64,000 nt of DNA from JAOAFX01 sp049700315 (GTDB lineage: Bacteria > Hydrothermota > Tepidihabitantia > SM23-42 > JAOAFX01), in NCBI GenBank assembly GCA_049700315.1, contig JBNAVN010000002.1:1-64000 (forward strand), given 5' to 3'. Position 1 is the first letter of the stretch; each line of letters starts with the position of its first letter. Under the pieces are notes generated by a model, which saw nothing but the letters and a program-made list of their open reading frames with translations, ran no database searches and was not told the DNA's origin. Positions 8,648 through 17,311 of this stretch are shown piece by piece. The position numbers and the translations under genes were made by a program.

Positions 8648-9311
8648 ATAACCTTCCTTCCTTTAAATTGTACACAACATCACCTAATTTTGCAATATCA
8701 AGAGAATGAGTAACAAGGATTATGCTCCTCTGTTCATTTTTTAGATGATCAAACATATCCATTAGTTTATTCGTATTTTCATAATCAAGATTGCCTGTAG
8801 GTTCATCAGCAAGAATCAATAAAGGATTGTTTATCAATGCCCGTGCAATTGCCACCCTTTGTCTTTCACCACCAGACAACTCATCAGGTAATCTGCTTCT
8901 CTTGTCCGCAATATCCAATTTTTCAAGAATTTCAAGTGCGTGTTCACTGATCTTTTGCTTGTTTTTTCCATCCAGAAGTGCCGGTAATATTACATTCTCT
9001 AAAGCTGTAAATTCTGGTAAAAGATGATGGAACTGAAATACAAATCCAATGTTTCTATTTCTGATACGGGAAAGAGTTCTATCATCCTTCGTGAATAAAT
9101 CAACGTCATTCAGCAAAACCCTTCCTTTTGTGGGACGGTCAAGACTACCCAGGATGTTTAGTAAGGTTGATTTACCGCTTCCTGAAGGTCCAAAGATAAC
9201 TACAAACATACCCTTTTCCACATTGAGGTCAATACCGCGCAATACATTGATTGTCTCATTTCTTAGAAAATAGGCTTTTTCAAGATTTTCCGCAATCAAT
9301 ATCTTACTCAT
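8637..9311 (-). CDS. lolD: LolD-type ABC transporter ATPase
   Basis: This 224-residue ABC ATPase belongs to the LolD/MacB/FtsE type. It has Walker A GPSGSGKST (41-49), the signature LSGGERQRVAI (145-155) and Walker B LILADEPTGNLD (165-176). Paired with the adjacent LolC-like permease it should extract lipoproteins from the inner membrane for transport to the outer membrane. It overlaps the permease gene upstream by 8 nt and mcsA downstream by 11 nt. The substrate is inferred from the pairing with a LolC/E permease and the diderm setting; a macrolide-type or cell-division role is less likely. Confidence 0.88.
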   Translation of the reverse strand: MSKILIAENLEKAYFLRNETINVLRGIDLNVEKGMFVVIFGPSGSGKSTLLNILGSLDRPTKGRVLLNDVDLFTKDDRTLSRIRNRNIGFVFQFHHLLPEFTALENVILPALLDGKNKQKISEHALEILEKLDIADKRSRLPDELSGGERQRVAIARALINNPLLILADEPTGNLDYENTNKLMDMFDHLKNEQRSIILVTHSLDIAKLGDVVYNLKEGRLYAL

Positions 9312-10503
9312 TACGCAGTGCCTCTACTGTTACCAGTTTCGCTGCCCGAGATGCCGGGTATATTGTTGCGAGGAAACTGACTAAAATTGCTGCAATCGCG
9401 ACAGAAACAAAATCATTTACTGACATTTCCACGGGCAGTGTTTGAATAAAATACACATCACCGGGCAGGTTCACAAATTGGTATTTGTTCAAGAGTAGAC
9501 ACGCAATGAAGGAAAACACTATGCCTAAAGCGGTGCCAACAATCCCCATAATACTTCCAACATAGATAAAAATACACATAATTTGTTTTGTAGTAAAACC
9601 ATAAGAACGAAGAATGCCAATCTCTTTTGTTTTCTTTTTGACAATGTTAATCAGGGTACCAACAATATTGAATCCTGCAACAATTATTATCAAAGTCAAG
9701 ACAATGAATGTTACACTCTTTTCTAATTTTAATGCAGCAAATACTGAATGATTTGATTCTATCCAATCCTGCACCCGATATGGATAACCAATTCGTTCTT
9801 CAATAATCTTTGAATAGGTAGGTGTCTTGTAAACATCTTCAACTTTTATTTCTATAGCACTCACTGCATTTCCAATTTCAAAAAGTGTTTGAACATCTTT
9901 TAGGTTCATATAAACAATAGTCGCGTTGTAATCATAGACACCCAGATCAAAAATCCCTTTTAGTATCAGTCTTTTTGAACGAGGTAATAAACCAATCTGT
10001 TCCGTGAACGGCGATGTTATAACAAGTGTATCCCCGACTGCCGCCTTCAGATTCCGCGCCAGTTCAATACCAATTACACAACCATTTTCAAGATCAAATG
10101 CACCATCAAGAATATGTTCGTTCACTTCAGTTATCTTCTTCTCCAATTCTCCATCAACACCCCGGATAACGACACCATCCGCATTTTTTCTGTTTCTTAT
10201 CAGAGATTTTGTAAGGATAAAAGGTGCCTTCGCCCTGATAAAATGCAACCCTTCCAATTTATTCATAACTTCCTGGTAGTCTTCCATTGGTTCATTAAAA
10301 AAACGACGAACAACAATGTGGGGAGTACCACCAAGTATTCTGCGTCTCAATTCGTTTTGAAAGCCATTCATTATAGAAAGGGTAATGAGCAATGCACTTA
10401 CCCCAACAAAAATCCCACCAATTGCAATTGCTGCAGAAAGAGAAAAAAATCTCTTTGTGCGGGAACGTAAATATCTTCGGGCGACAAAAAGTTCAATGAG
10501 CAT
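9304..10503 (-). CDS. lolC: LolC/LolE-type lipoprotein export permease
   Basis: This 399-residue membrane protein has the FtsX/MacB layout: an N-terminal membrane helix after the typical LolC/E start (IELFVARRYLRSR), a periplasmic MacB-like domain over residues 50-250, and three C-terminal helices ending in PASRAAKLVTVEALRNE. Only one such permease is present, so the transporter is probably a homodimer rather than the LolCE heterodimer of enterobacteria. It overlaps lysS by 11 nt and lolD by 8 nt. Confidence 0.9.
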   Translation of the reverse strand: MLIELFVARRYLRSRTKRFFSLSAAIAIGGIFVGVSALLITLSIMNGFQNELRRRILGGTPHIVVRRFFNEPMEDYQEVMNKLEGLHFIRAKAPFILTKSLIRNRKNADGVVIRGVDGELEKKITEVNEHILDGAFDLENGCVIGIELARNLKAAVGDTLVITSPFTEQIGLLPRSKRLILKGIFDLGVYDYNATIVYMNLKDVQTLFEIGNAVSAIEIKVEDVYKTPTYSKIIEERIGYPYRVQDWIESNHSVFAALKLEKSVTFIVLTLIIIVAGFNIVGTLINIVKKKTKEIGILRSYGFTTKQIMCIFIYVGSIMGIVGTALGIVFSFIACLLLNKYQFVNLPGDVYFIQTLPVEMSVNDFVSVAIAAILVSFLATIYPASRAAKLVTVEALRNE

Positions 10504-12058
10504 CTTCTTTTCTCATCTGCGGGAACAAAATGACATCTCTTATTGAAGGCTGGTTTAAAAGTATCATACACAATCGGTCAACACCAATACCTAATCCACC
10601 TGTTGGTGGCATACCATATTCTAATGCCTCAATAAAATCCTCATCAACCTCACCAATCCCTTCTTCTTTTTGAGCAAGCTGTCGCTCAAATCTTTTTCGC
10701 TGCTCAAGTGGGTCATTCAACTCTGAAAATGCATTGGCAACTTCCAGACCAAAGATTATCAATTCAAAACGTTCAACCAACAGATTATTTTCGCGGTGCT
10801 CCTTTGCCAGCGGAGATATGACCTTTGGATAGTCCATCACAAATGTCGGTTCTATCAGAGATTTCTGGATGAGTTCGCTGAAGAGTTTATCAATTTTATA
10901 TCCTATTGTCTGACCTTCAGTTTTTATCTCGTTCCTTTCACACAGTCCATCCAGTTCTTTCTCAGATATTCCCAATATATCCACACCCAATGTTTCACTC
11001 AAGGCATCAATGTATCGTATCCTCTTGAAGGGCTTTTTAATCTCAATCCTTCTCTCCTGAAACGATATGTGATTATCTGAAAAAAGGTTTTTGACCAGAT
11101 ATTCAAGCAAATCCTCTATAAGTTCCATTATTCCATAGTAATCAGTATATGCCTGGTATGCCTCAATCATTGTGAATTCAGGATTGTGAAATCTGTCTAA
11201 TCCTTCATTACGAAAATCTTTACATAACTCCCAGACTTTCTCATAGCCACCAACAATTAACCTCTTTAAATATAGTTCGTCAGCAATTCGCAGATACATT
11301 TCCTGGTCCAGGGCGTTATGAAAGGTCTTGAATGGCCGCGCCGAGGCGCCACCATATATCGGTTGCAGGACCGGTGTTTCCACTTCAAGAAACCCACGAT
11401 TATCAAAAAAATCTCTGAGCAGGGAGATGACTTTTGCTCGCTTTTTAAATACTTCCCGCGGGCTCATTGATATTTTTGTGACATTTGTAGAACCACATCT
11501 TTCCTTTGTAGTTTTATCCTTTATTGCCGGACACCTGATCTCACCGACTTCTATGCATGCAAATATATGGCCACAAGCGTTGCATCGGAAATCAACCGTA
11601 TTCGCAATCAAGTCAAGGTATCTCTTCCTGTATCTGATTTCTATGTCTTCTAATCCATGCCATTTATCGGGAAGTGGTTTCAAGGATTTTGTAAGAAGAA
11701 TAAATTTCTCAACCAGTATCGTTATCTCGCCTGTATTTGTTTTGAAGACCTTACCTTCCACACCAATAAAATCACCAATATCAAAGTTTTCAAAGAGTGT
11801 AAAATTTTCTCCAAGATCTGTCTGCCGCAGGTAAATCTGGATGTTTTCTAACTCATCGTTGAGCGTAGCAAATATGGTTTTGCCATGTCCTCTTATCGCA
11901 ACGATCCTGCCTGCGGTTTTCACTATGGTTTGATTTTGTGAAAGTTCTTCAAATTTCTCTTTGATTTCAGCAAAATTATGGGTTCTATCAAACCTATAAG
12001 GATATGGATTAATCTGTAATTCCCTTATTCTTTTAAGTTTGTTCAGCCGCTCTTCCAT
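10493..12058 (-). CDS. lysS: Lysyl-tRNA synthetase, class II, with inserted Cys-rich segment
   Basis: This class II lysyl-tRNA synthetase has the N-terminal OB-fold anticodon-binding domain, motif 1 (GFLEVETPVLQ), motif 2 (FRNEGLDRFHNPEFTMIEAY) and motif 3 (PPTGGLGIGVDRL). The odd feature is an extra segment of about 44 residues between RYLDLIAN and the start of the catalytic domain. It holds five cysteines (FRCNACG, FACIE, IRCP, RCGS) and looks like a zinc ribbon. I chose the ATG at 12058 because a promoter ends 5 nt before it; a longer reading frame from 12091 would start inside the -35 box. The protein is then 521 residues. It heads the lysS-lolC-lolD-mcsA-mcsB operon. Confidence 0.95.
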   Translation of the reverse strand: MEERLNKLKRIRELQINPYPYRFDRTHNFAEIKEKFEELSQNQTIVKTAGRIVAIRGHGKTIFATLNDELENIQIYLRQTDLGENFTLFENFDIGDFIGVEGKVFKTNTGEITILVEKFILLTKSLKPLPDKWHGLEDIEIRYRKRYLDLIANTVDFRCNACGHIFACIEVGEIRCPAIKDKTTKERCGSTNVTKISMSPREVFKKRAKVISLLRDFFDNRGFLEVETPVLQPIYGGASARPFKTFHNALDQEMYLRIADELYLKRLIVGGYEKVWELCKDFRNEGLDRFHNPEFTMIEAYQAYTDYYGIMELIEDLLEYLVKNLFSDNHISFQERRIEIKKPFKRIRYIDALSETLGVDILGISEKELDGLCERNEIKTEGQTIGYKIDKLFSELIQKSLIEPTFVMDYPKVISPLAKEHRENNLLVERFELIIFGLEVANAFSELNDPLEQRKRFERQLAQKEEGIGEVDEDFIEALEYGMPPTGGLGIGVDRLCMILLNQPSIRDVILFPQMRKEDAH

Positions 12059-12063
12059 ACTGA

Positions 12064-12091
12064 ATAATACACCAAACTGCCTAAAAGTCAA
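12064..12091 (-). promoter_or_regulatory. lysS promoter, leaderless type
   Basis: Minus-strand TTGACT (12086-12091) and TATTAT (12064-12069) are 16 bp apart and the lysS ATG begins 5 nt after the -10 box. Transcription should start at or next to the A of the ATG, giving a leaderless mRNA. No Shine-Dalgarno site is present. Confidence 0.7.
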
Positions 12092-12171
12092 CTGGTTTTT
12101 TGAATCAAGAAAACGACTTACCAGTACAGGAGTTTATGGATTTGCTACCAGTTTATAATGACCGTCATATT

Positions 12172-13533
12172 TTAAAGTACACACTCCATGCGTCTCGCGA
12201 TGCGATGAATATTCAAAAGGTGTCTGACTGAAATGTTGTCCGCAGTAACATTTTTGCCACTTGTACCACAGGCAAGCATTAAAGATGGTTTCAATTTATT
12301 ATATGTCCCACCAAGGGCGCCCTGTGATGCTGGTGTATTAACAAGTATCCTCCCCGCCTTTATCAAAGTTGCGAAATACATAACCTCTTCATCGGATTCA
12401 GTAAAAATACTGGCGGTATGCCCCAGACCACCATGCTTATTTATCTGTTGGCAGATCTCAACTCCATCTTCAAAATCATTAGCCACATAGAAAGCAAGAA
12501 TTGGCGCAAGTATCTCAAGCGAGAGCGGTGATTGTACGCCTATCTCTTTAAGTGGAGCAATCAGAATTGTTGTATCACCGGGGACATCTATATCAGCCAT
12601 CCGGGCAATTACATTTGCAGGCTGACCAATGACTTCCACTTTCATCACTATCTTTTCTTTATCAAATGCCACCGGTTCAAGCCTTTTTATCTCTTCCTGA
12701 GACAAGAAATATGCCCGATTTTTCTTGAACTCCTTAATAGCCAAATCAGCAATTGCACGATCCACAACCACTGCTTGCTCGCTCGCACAGATAGTGCCAT
12801 TATCAAAAGTTTTTGAAGCAATAATCTGTTCTACTGCAAACGCAACATCAGCGGTCTTACTGATGTAAACTGGAACATTTCCCGGGCCAACACCAATTGT
12901 GGGATTACCAGACCGATATGCTGCCCTGACAAGTTCTATAGAACCAGTTATAAGATTAAGGCAAATTTTCCTATGAGCCATAAGCGCCAAAACCTCATCT
13001 TTTGTGGACGTCTTTATCCACTGGATACAATTCTCTGGGGCGCCAGCCTTGAGTGCAGCATCATATAGTATTCTGCATGCTTCAACCGAACATTTTCTTG
13101 CTGAACCATGCGGTCTGATAATTATCGGGTTCCTTGTTTTCATAGAAATGAGAATCTTAAAAAGAACCGTTGAAGTCGGATTGGTTATCGGGGTAACTGA
13201 AAATATTGGACCGACCGGTTCAGCAATTTCTATAATACCTTGCCCCTTATCCTCATTTATTATACCTACTGTTTTTGCATCTTTAATATCTTCATAGACG
13301 TATTTTGTCGCGATAGTATTCTTAATAATCTTATCTTCCCATCTTCCCAATTTGGTCTCTTGATAGGCAAGTTTTGCAAGATAATGTCTATGCTCATATC
13401 CTGCCTCAAAAACGGCTTTTGTTATTCTATCTGTAGTATTTTGATCAATCTTTCTGAATGAATCTGAAGATTCAACAGCACGGTCAACTATTTGCTCAAT
13501 ATCAAGTCCCGGAGTATGATATTCCTCACCCAT
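12172..13533 (-). CDS. CoA-acylating aldehyde dehydrogenase
   Basis: This 453-residue enzyme is an acylating aldehyde dehydrogenase of the EutE/PduP/AdhE N-domain type, interconverting an aldehyde (probably acetaldehyde) with its acyl-CoA using NAD(H). The catalytic Cys249 lies in NGTICASEQAVVV, and the GVGPGNVPVYI segment (214-224) is typical of the family. It is close to the expected length for the stand-alone enzyme, without an alcohol dehydrogenase domain. No microcompartment shell genes are visible, so a free fermentative or acetate/ethanol role is more likely. It has its own promoter and a GAAGGT Shine-Dalgarno site. The gene stops about 80 nt before the lysS promoter. Confidence 0.9.
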   Translation of the reverse strand: MGEEYHTPGLDIEQIVDRAVESSDSFRKIDQNTTDRITKAVFEAGYEHRHYLAKLAYQETKLGRWEDKIIKNTIATKYVYEDIKDAKTVGIINEDKGQGIIEIAEPVGPIFSVTPITNPTSTVLFKILISMKTRNPIIIRPHGSARKCSVEACRILYDAALKAGAPENCIQWIKTSTKDEVLALMAHRKICLNLITGSIELVRAAYRSGNPTIGVGPGNVPVYISKTADVAFAVEQIIASKTFDNGTICASEQAVVVDRAIADLAIKEFKKNRAYFLSQEEIKRLEPVAFDKEKIVMKVEVIGQPANVIARMADIDVPGDTTILIAPLKEIGVQSPLSLEILAPILAFYVANDFEDGVEICQQINKHGGLGHTASIFTESDEEVMYFATLIKAGRILVNTPASQGALGGTYNKLKPSLMLACGTSGKNVTADNISVRHLLNIHRIARRMECVL

Positions 13534-13551
13534 AGTACCTTCCCAGGTTTA

Positions 13552-13580
13552 ATCATAACCATTATTTGAAATGATGTCAA
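13552..13580 (-). promoter_or_regulatory. Promoter of acylating aldehyde dehydrogenase
   Basis: Minus-strand TTGACA (13575-13580) and TATGAT (13552-13557) are 17 bp apart, followed by a short leader with a GGGAAGG Shine-Dalgarno site before the ATG at 13533. This is the only promoter listed here without a 16-bp spacer. Confidence 0.55.
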
Positions 13581-13588
13581 GAAGGTCT

Positions 13589-14869
13589 TTATGAATCTTT
13601 ATGGCAAAGTCTTACCCAATCAAATGCCTCAATTGAACATTTTATGAACTTACGCAGTTCTTTCTGGTGTTTCTTAAATGCAGTGTTCAAAATATTATCA
13701 CACAACTTCTGTTCAATGTTAAAATCCGGGTAGGCAGTTTTATAGACCATTAATAGATTATCAAAGATTGATTCAAATTCACCCCTGCTGAATTTTTTCA
13801 ACAGAACCTTATTTTGAATAAATTTTGTTGTCCAATCATCCTCAGTGGGCGTTGTGGCAAGCATCAGCAAAATATGGGTTTCCTTATAAGCATAAGGAGT
13901 AGGACGAACCTGATTGTGTAATATATGACTATCAAATCTCTTCATATCTTCGTCGTTCAGGGCAATTCTTATTAGCCCTTCAAGGAATGCCATACCCCTT
14001 TCTCTGAGGTGGTATTCCCAGATATGATCAATCTCTTCAAACTCATCAATAATAATAACCAGACCACCAAGTCCAAGCCGGTTGGCAATATAACTGATAC
14101 CACTGAGAATATAATTATAGAAATCTGCCGCGGTTGAAAAATCATAAAGAGCAGGAATTTGCTGTCCACCCCTGACTCGATAGGGTGCATCTCGGTCTGT
14201 GGCATATTCTTTAGTTGATTCGCCTTCTATCCACTGCCAGAAAACTTCGCTGTGCAGATTACTGTCTTCCATATCTTTTATTCTTTTCAGCACCGGGGTC
14301 AGAAAACAGTGGTCAGAAATATCAAATGCCGTGCCTTCCCTGAGCAAATCACGATAACCGTATTCACAGCCATCCTTAATATAGCGCAGACCATAGACCA
14401 GTTCGTGGTATATTTTTTTGGGTTTATAAGGTGGGGTCTCATGAATATGTAATTCACAATACGCAGTTGCAAATCCCTGTTTTAATGAAAGATGACGCAG
14501 ATATTCTGCAAGATGGGTCTTTCCTGAGCCATACTCACCCTCAATCAAAAAAACTCCGCCATTACCATTTCTCAGATTATCAAGTGCCTTCTTGAAGAGG
14601 TCAATCTCCCATGCCCTGCCAAAGGTAAAATATTCAATGTCCTGGTGCGGAACAACACCAAGTCTGAATGCCTCTACAAGCCTGCGCGAGGAAATTCTAT
14701 CTAATTCCTTTTCTTCTATTTCTAATGGCTTCAGCCATTTTGTGGGTAGCCACAGACATAAGCCACTGCGAAATCTTACCCGGGATTCAATACCATCCCA
14801 TCGCGTTTCAAGAACAACTCCCTCACCAAAAATATTATGAACTACGACCTTAAAATTCTTCTCGTTCAA
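13589..14869 (-). CDS. BREX-type P-loop ATPase with Tudor-like N-terminus (ATPase A)
   Basis: This 426-residue protein resembles the DUF2791/BrxD-type P-loop ATPases found in BREX systems and in other uncharacterised cassettes. Walker A is GEYGSGKTH (111-119) and Walker B is LVIIIDEFEE (270-279). A WIEGE motif (213-217) parallels WLKGED in the neighbouring ATPase. Residues 5-50 (HNIFGEGVVLETRWDG, VRFRSG) look like the small SH3/Tudor-like barrel at the C-terminus of UvrD/PcrA helicases, which contacts RNA polymerase; that likeness is by eye only. The start overlaps the end of ATPase B by 20 nt. Function is unknown; a nucleic-acid-linked role is inferred. Confidence 0.7.
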   Translation of the reverse strand: MNEKNFKVVVHNIFGEGVVLETRWDGIESRVRFRSGLCLWLPTKWLKPLEIEEKELDRISSRRLVEAFRLGVVPHQDIEYFTFGRAWEIDLFKKALDNLRNGNGGVFLIEGEYGSGKTHLAEYLRHLSLKQGFATAYCELHIHETPPYKPKKIYHELVYGLRYIKDGCEYGYRDLLREGTAFDISDHCFLTPVLKRIKDMEDSNLHSEVFWQWIEGESTKEYATDRDAPYRVRGGQQIPALYDFSTAADFYNYILSGISYIANRLGLGGLVIIIDEFEEIDHIWEYHLRERGMAFLEGLIRIALNDEDMKRFDSHILHNQVRPTPYAYKETHILLMLATTPTEDDWTTKFIQNKVLLKKFSRGEFESIFDNLLMVYKTAYPDFNIEQKLCDNILNTAFKKHQKELRKFIKCSIEAFDWVRLCHKDS

Positions 14870-16106
14870 CTTCTTCTTTCTCTCTATTTAACAGTTCACT
14901 CGTACGGGCACGGCAAATTTGCCGCGCTGTATTTACATCAACTATCTTATTTACACTCCTGAGTCTCTGGAATACCTCAACTATCCCAACGACAAAGATA
15001 CGGCGATAACTTATATCCAGCATTTGCATTTCAAGAACTGCAGAAATCATATTCCTTAAGGATTTAACAAGCGTGTCCTGATCAAGCTCAAATTCATATG
15101 CGGATTCAAATACCTTTGAAAGTTTCTGTCCTAATCTGAACAAAAAATCCTCAGGGTTGAGTTCAATCTTTTCTAAATCAATCTTTACTCCTGCTGGATT
15201 TATTTTTGTAAAACTTGAACGTAACCTCTGTTTTAATGCTTCATAAACTCCACCTGTACCTTCTAACAGAAGATTTTCATCAGGTACTGCATAAAAAAAC
15301 ATTGCACCTGGCAGCCTTGCATTTCCACATTCATCAACAATCTGACGCAGATTATCAAGTGCCCGACGCTTGTCCCGGACTGAAGAAATGCTCATTCCCC
15401 TTTCCGCCTCATCAAATAGAAAAATAACACCGTTGTAACCGATCGCATTGATGAACTGAATTAGACTTCTCAACATCCTGAATGCAGTTGTGCGGTCAAT
15501 CCTTTCTGAAATGCGATGCTGTAATCTCAACTCCCTTGTTATATCTTCGCCTTTTAGCCATTGTATCAGAGAATAGAAACCATCTTCATCATCAGCAGCA
15601 AGATTCGCCAGTGCACCCTTGATACAATTTGTATAACTAATACTTTCAAGCCCTTTTACAAGAGTAATGAAATTGCGATCTTCTCTGACACGATGATACC
15701 ACTTGCGCAATAGTGCCTCAATACCAGTTTCATAGGCACTGGACATATCCTTGTCAATCATAGGAGCAGTAATATTGGAGACAATTTTCTTATAGACAAG
15801 TTCCAGCCGGTCAAAAGGACATTCAGTTGCACTCAAGGAAACATAACTGGTCGTATAGTTGTACTTCCAGGCAAGATTTCTTATTGAATAAAGAAAATGG
15901 GTTTTGCCACCGCCATAATTACCGGTAATCAGTTTAAAAGTTGAAATACTCTGCCTGCCTGGAAAATTGAAATAATCATCTTCAAGAACGTTTAGATAAT
16001 GCTCAAGCCCGACACTAAAATATTCAATGCCAAATTCTGGTGGTATGCCAAAACCACCAAGTTTATTTATCATCAATCTTGCCAATGTCTGGTCTAATTG
16101 ATTCAT
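14850..16106 (-). CDS. BREX-type P-loop ATPase (ATPase B)
   Basis: This 418-residue protein is a second DUF2791-like P-loop ATPase. Walker A is GNYGGGKTH (62-70) and Walker B is GVIFLFDEAERG (226-237). It has the family WLKGED motif (183-188) and lacks the N-terminal Tudor-like segment of ATPase A. The two overlap by 20 nt and share the same architecture, so they probably arose by duplication and may form a hetero-oligomer. The start codon has no strong Shine-Dalgarno site. The upstream gap (16107-16214) holds a CTAC/TTACT-rich stretch and no promoter, so it is probably transcribed from 17063-17090. Confidence 0.7.
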   Translation of the reverse strand: MNQLDQTLARLMINKLGGFGIPPEFGIEYFSVGLEHYLNVLEDDYFNFPGRQSISTFKLITGNYGGGKTHFLYSIRNLAWKYNYTTSYVSLSATECPFDRLELVYKKIVSNITAPMIDKDMSSAYETGIEALLRKWYHRVREDRNFITLVKGLESISYTNCIKGALANLAADDEDGFYSLIQWLKGEDITRELRLQHRISERIDRTTAFRMLRSLIQFINAIGYNGVIFLFDEAERGMSISSVRDKRRALDNLRQIVDECGNARLPGAMFFYAVPDENLLLEGTGGVYEALKQRLRSSFTKINPAGVKIDLEKIELNPEDFLFRLGQKLSKVFESAYEFELDQDTLVKSLRNMISAVLEMQMLDISYRRIFVVGIVEVFQRLRSVNKIVDVNTARQICRARTSELLNREKEEVEREEF

Positions 16107-16118
16107 ATCTCTGCAATC

Positions 16119-16150
16119 ATCTCTACCATATACTACATACTACTTACTAT
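16119..16150. repeat. CTAC/TTACT-rich low-complexity stretch, copy 1
   Basis: This is a run built of CTAC, ATACTAC and TTACT units between two cassette genes. Similar runs lie at 41430-41497 (inside the LptE-like coding sequence) and 48172-48215 (between fabZ and lpxA), always in the same strand sense. Confidence 0.4.
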
Positions 16151-16214
16151 CCATATCATACTGCCCATTAGATACTCATCGCCGCTGTTCATTTCCTTTC
16201 TTCTTATCAGTCTT

Positions 16215-17051
16215 TCACTGCCCTTCAAATGATATGTATGAACAATAAGTTCCTTCTCCTTCTTCATTGTCCGGAATCCATATTGAGTGTCCTTTATCCG
16301 TTGTTGCATCAAATGTCGCAACATAAAGATGGCTACCACTCTTACTGATTTCGGATTTTCTAAATAGATAGAGCAGGTATGCAAGGGTGACCCTTGAAAA
16401 TTCGCGAAAATTTTCTTTTTTGGGATCAACAAAAAATTGAGGCGGTTGTTTTAACATAACATATTCATTGAGAACATCAACCAGCGGCATTTTTTCACCA
16501 TAAGGTTTGTTTGAAAGCACAATGCGCTTTTTATATGCCTTTTGCAGGTCAAGATAGAATTCCTTTGCGTCAAATTTTGTTTTTCTGATTTCTTCATCAA
16601 ATTTCTTCACGCTCTGGTAAATCGCCTCAGGCTCAAGGGGTATTTTAGATTTTATCTTCTCAATCTCTGGGCCAAAATACAATGTTACCTCACCAAATTC
16701 AAAATCCAATTTGATCGTGTAAAAACCAACTCTCAATATCGGGTATTGTCCCTTAAGAATTTTGTTATCCTTCTGGAAAAGATTTTTGATCTGCTCGCCC
16801 AGCAAAAAATGAAAATCTTCTTTTGCCTTCTCAACTTCATTCTTTTCATTGTTGAGCCAGGAAATCAATGAATTCTTTAATGGAAAATCAGGCAGGCTAA
16901 TTGCCTCCTTTGATAATTCGTTCAATTTTTTTTCTAAGAGATACACATTCTCAATTGACTTTTCTTTAAGCCGTTGATATGCATTCAGTAATTTATTCAC
17001 TCTGCCTGATTGCTTGATCAGTGATTTAAACCCTTCTATTATCTGCTTCAT
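16215..17051 (-). CDS. Coiled-coil protein of the ATPase cassette, unknown function
   Basis: This protein of about 278 residues is not recognised. The first 80 residues are charged and helical with heptad-like spacing (coiled-coil likely), followed by a mixed alpha/beta region (LRVGFYTIKLDFEFGEVTLYFGP) and a compact C-terminus rich in aromatic residues. I prefer the ATG at 17051 to a GTG one codon earlier. It is the first gene of a three-gene unit with the two ATPases and sits behind its own promoter, whose -10 box ends 11 nt before the ATG. No signal peptide is present, so it is cytoplasmic. It may be an adaptor or substrate-recognition partner of the ATPases; that is inference. Confidence 0.6.
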   Translation of the reverse strand: MKQIIEGFKSLIKQSGRVNKLLNAYQRLKEKSIENVYLLEKKLNELSKEAISLPDFPLKNSLISWLNNEKNEVEKAKEDFHFLLGEQIKNLFQKDNKILKGQYPILRVGFYTIKLDFEFGEVTLYFGPEIEKIKSKIPLEPEAIYQSVKKFDEEIRKTKFDAKEFYLDLQKAYKKRIVLSNKPYGEKMPLVDVLNEYVMLKQPPQFFVDPKKENFREFSRVTLAYLLYLFRKSEISKSGSHLYVATFDATTDKGHSIWIPDNEEGEGTYCSYISFEGQ

Positions 17052-17062
17052 CACGGATTAAA

Positions 17063-17090
17063 ATGATAATCAAAAAATGTTTGGTGTCAA
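17063..17090 (-). promoter_or_regulatory. Promoter of the coiled-coil/ATPase cassette
   Basis: Minus-strand TTGACA (17085-17090) and TATCAT (17063-17068) are 16 bp apart. The ATG lies 11 nt after the -10 box, leaving only a few leader nucleotides and no clear Shine-Dalgarno site. Nothing was recognised in 17091-17246 between this and the divergent fbp promoter. Confidence 0.6.
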
Positions 17091-17246
17091 GGAAATAATT
17101 AAACCACATCTTTTGAAGATCTAATAGTTTCACAAGGAAACTGCCGGGCAAAGATCAGCATCGGACAACAGAAATCTAAAAATGCATCACCCTTTTCAGA
17201 TACTTTTAGACGGGTAAGGATGTGCATTAATGTTTCTTGGCAAATA

Positions 17247-17274
17247 TTGACATTCTCAGTTTTATTTATATAAT
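17247..17274 (+). promoter_or_regulatory. FBP aldolase/phosphatase promoter
   Basis: TTGACA (17247-17252) and TATAAT (17269-17274) are 16 bp apart, both perfect matches. A leader of about 30 nt ends in AAGGAGG before the ATG at 17312, so strong expression is expected. Confidence 0.8.
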
Positions 17275-17311
17275 ATCTCATTAACTTTCAAGCATATTTA
17301 AGGAGGAAATC

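Noticed and set aside
12059..12091. N-terminal extension of lysS from the codon at 12091
   Set aside because: It would begin inside the -35 box. The ATG at 12058 sits 5 nt after the -10 box as at other leaderless genes.
13589..17051. A complete BREX or Pgl phage-defence locus
   Set aside because: Only BrxD-like ATPases and a distant Lhr-like helicase are present. No PglX methyltransferase, PglZ phosphatase or BrxC was found in the window.
17099..17281. 60-codon minus-strand open frame between the cassette and fbp
   Set aside because: It overlaps the fbp promoter boxes and has no Shine-Dalgarno site or recognisable features.
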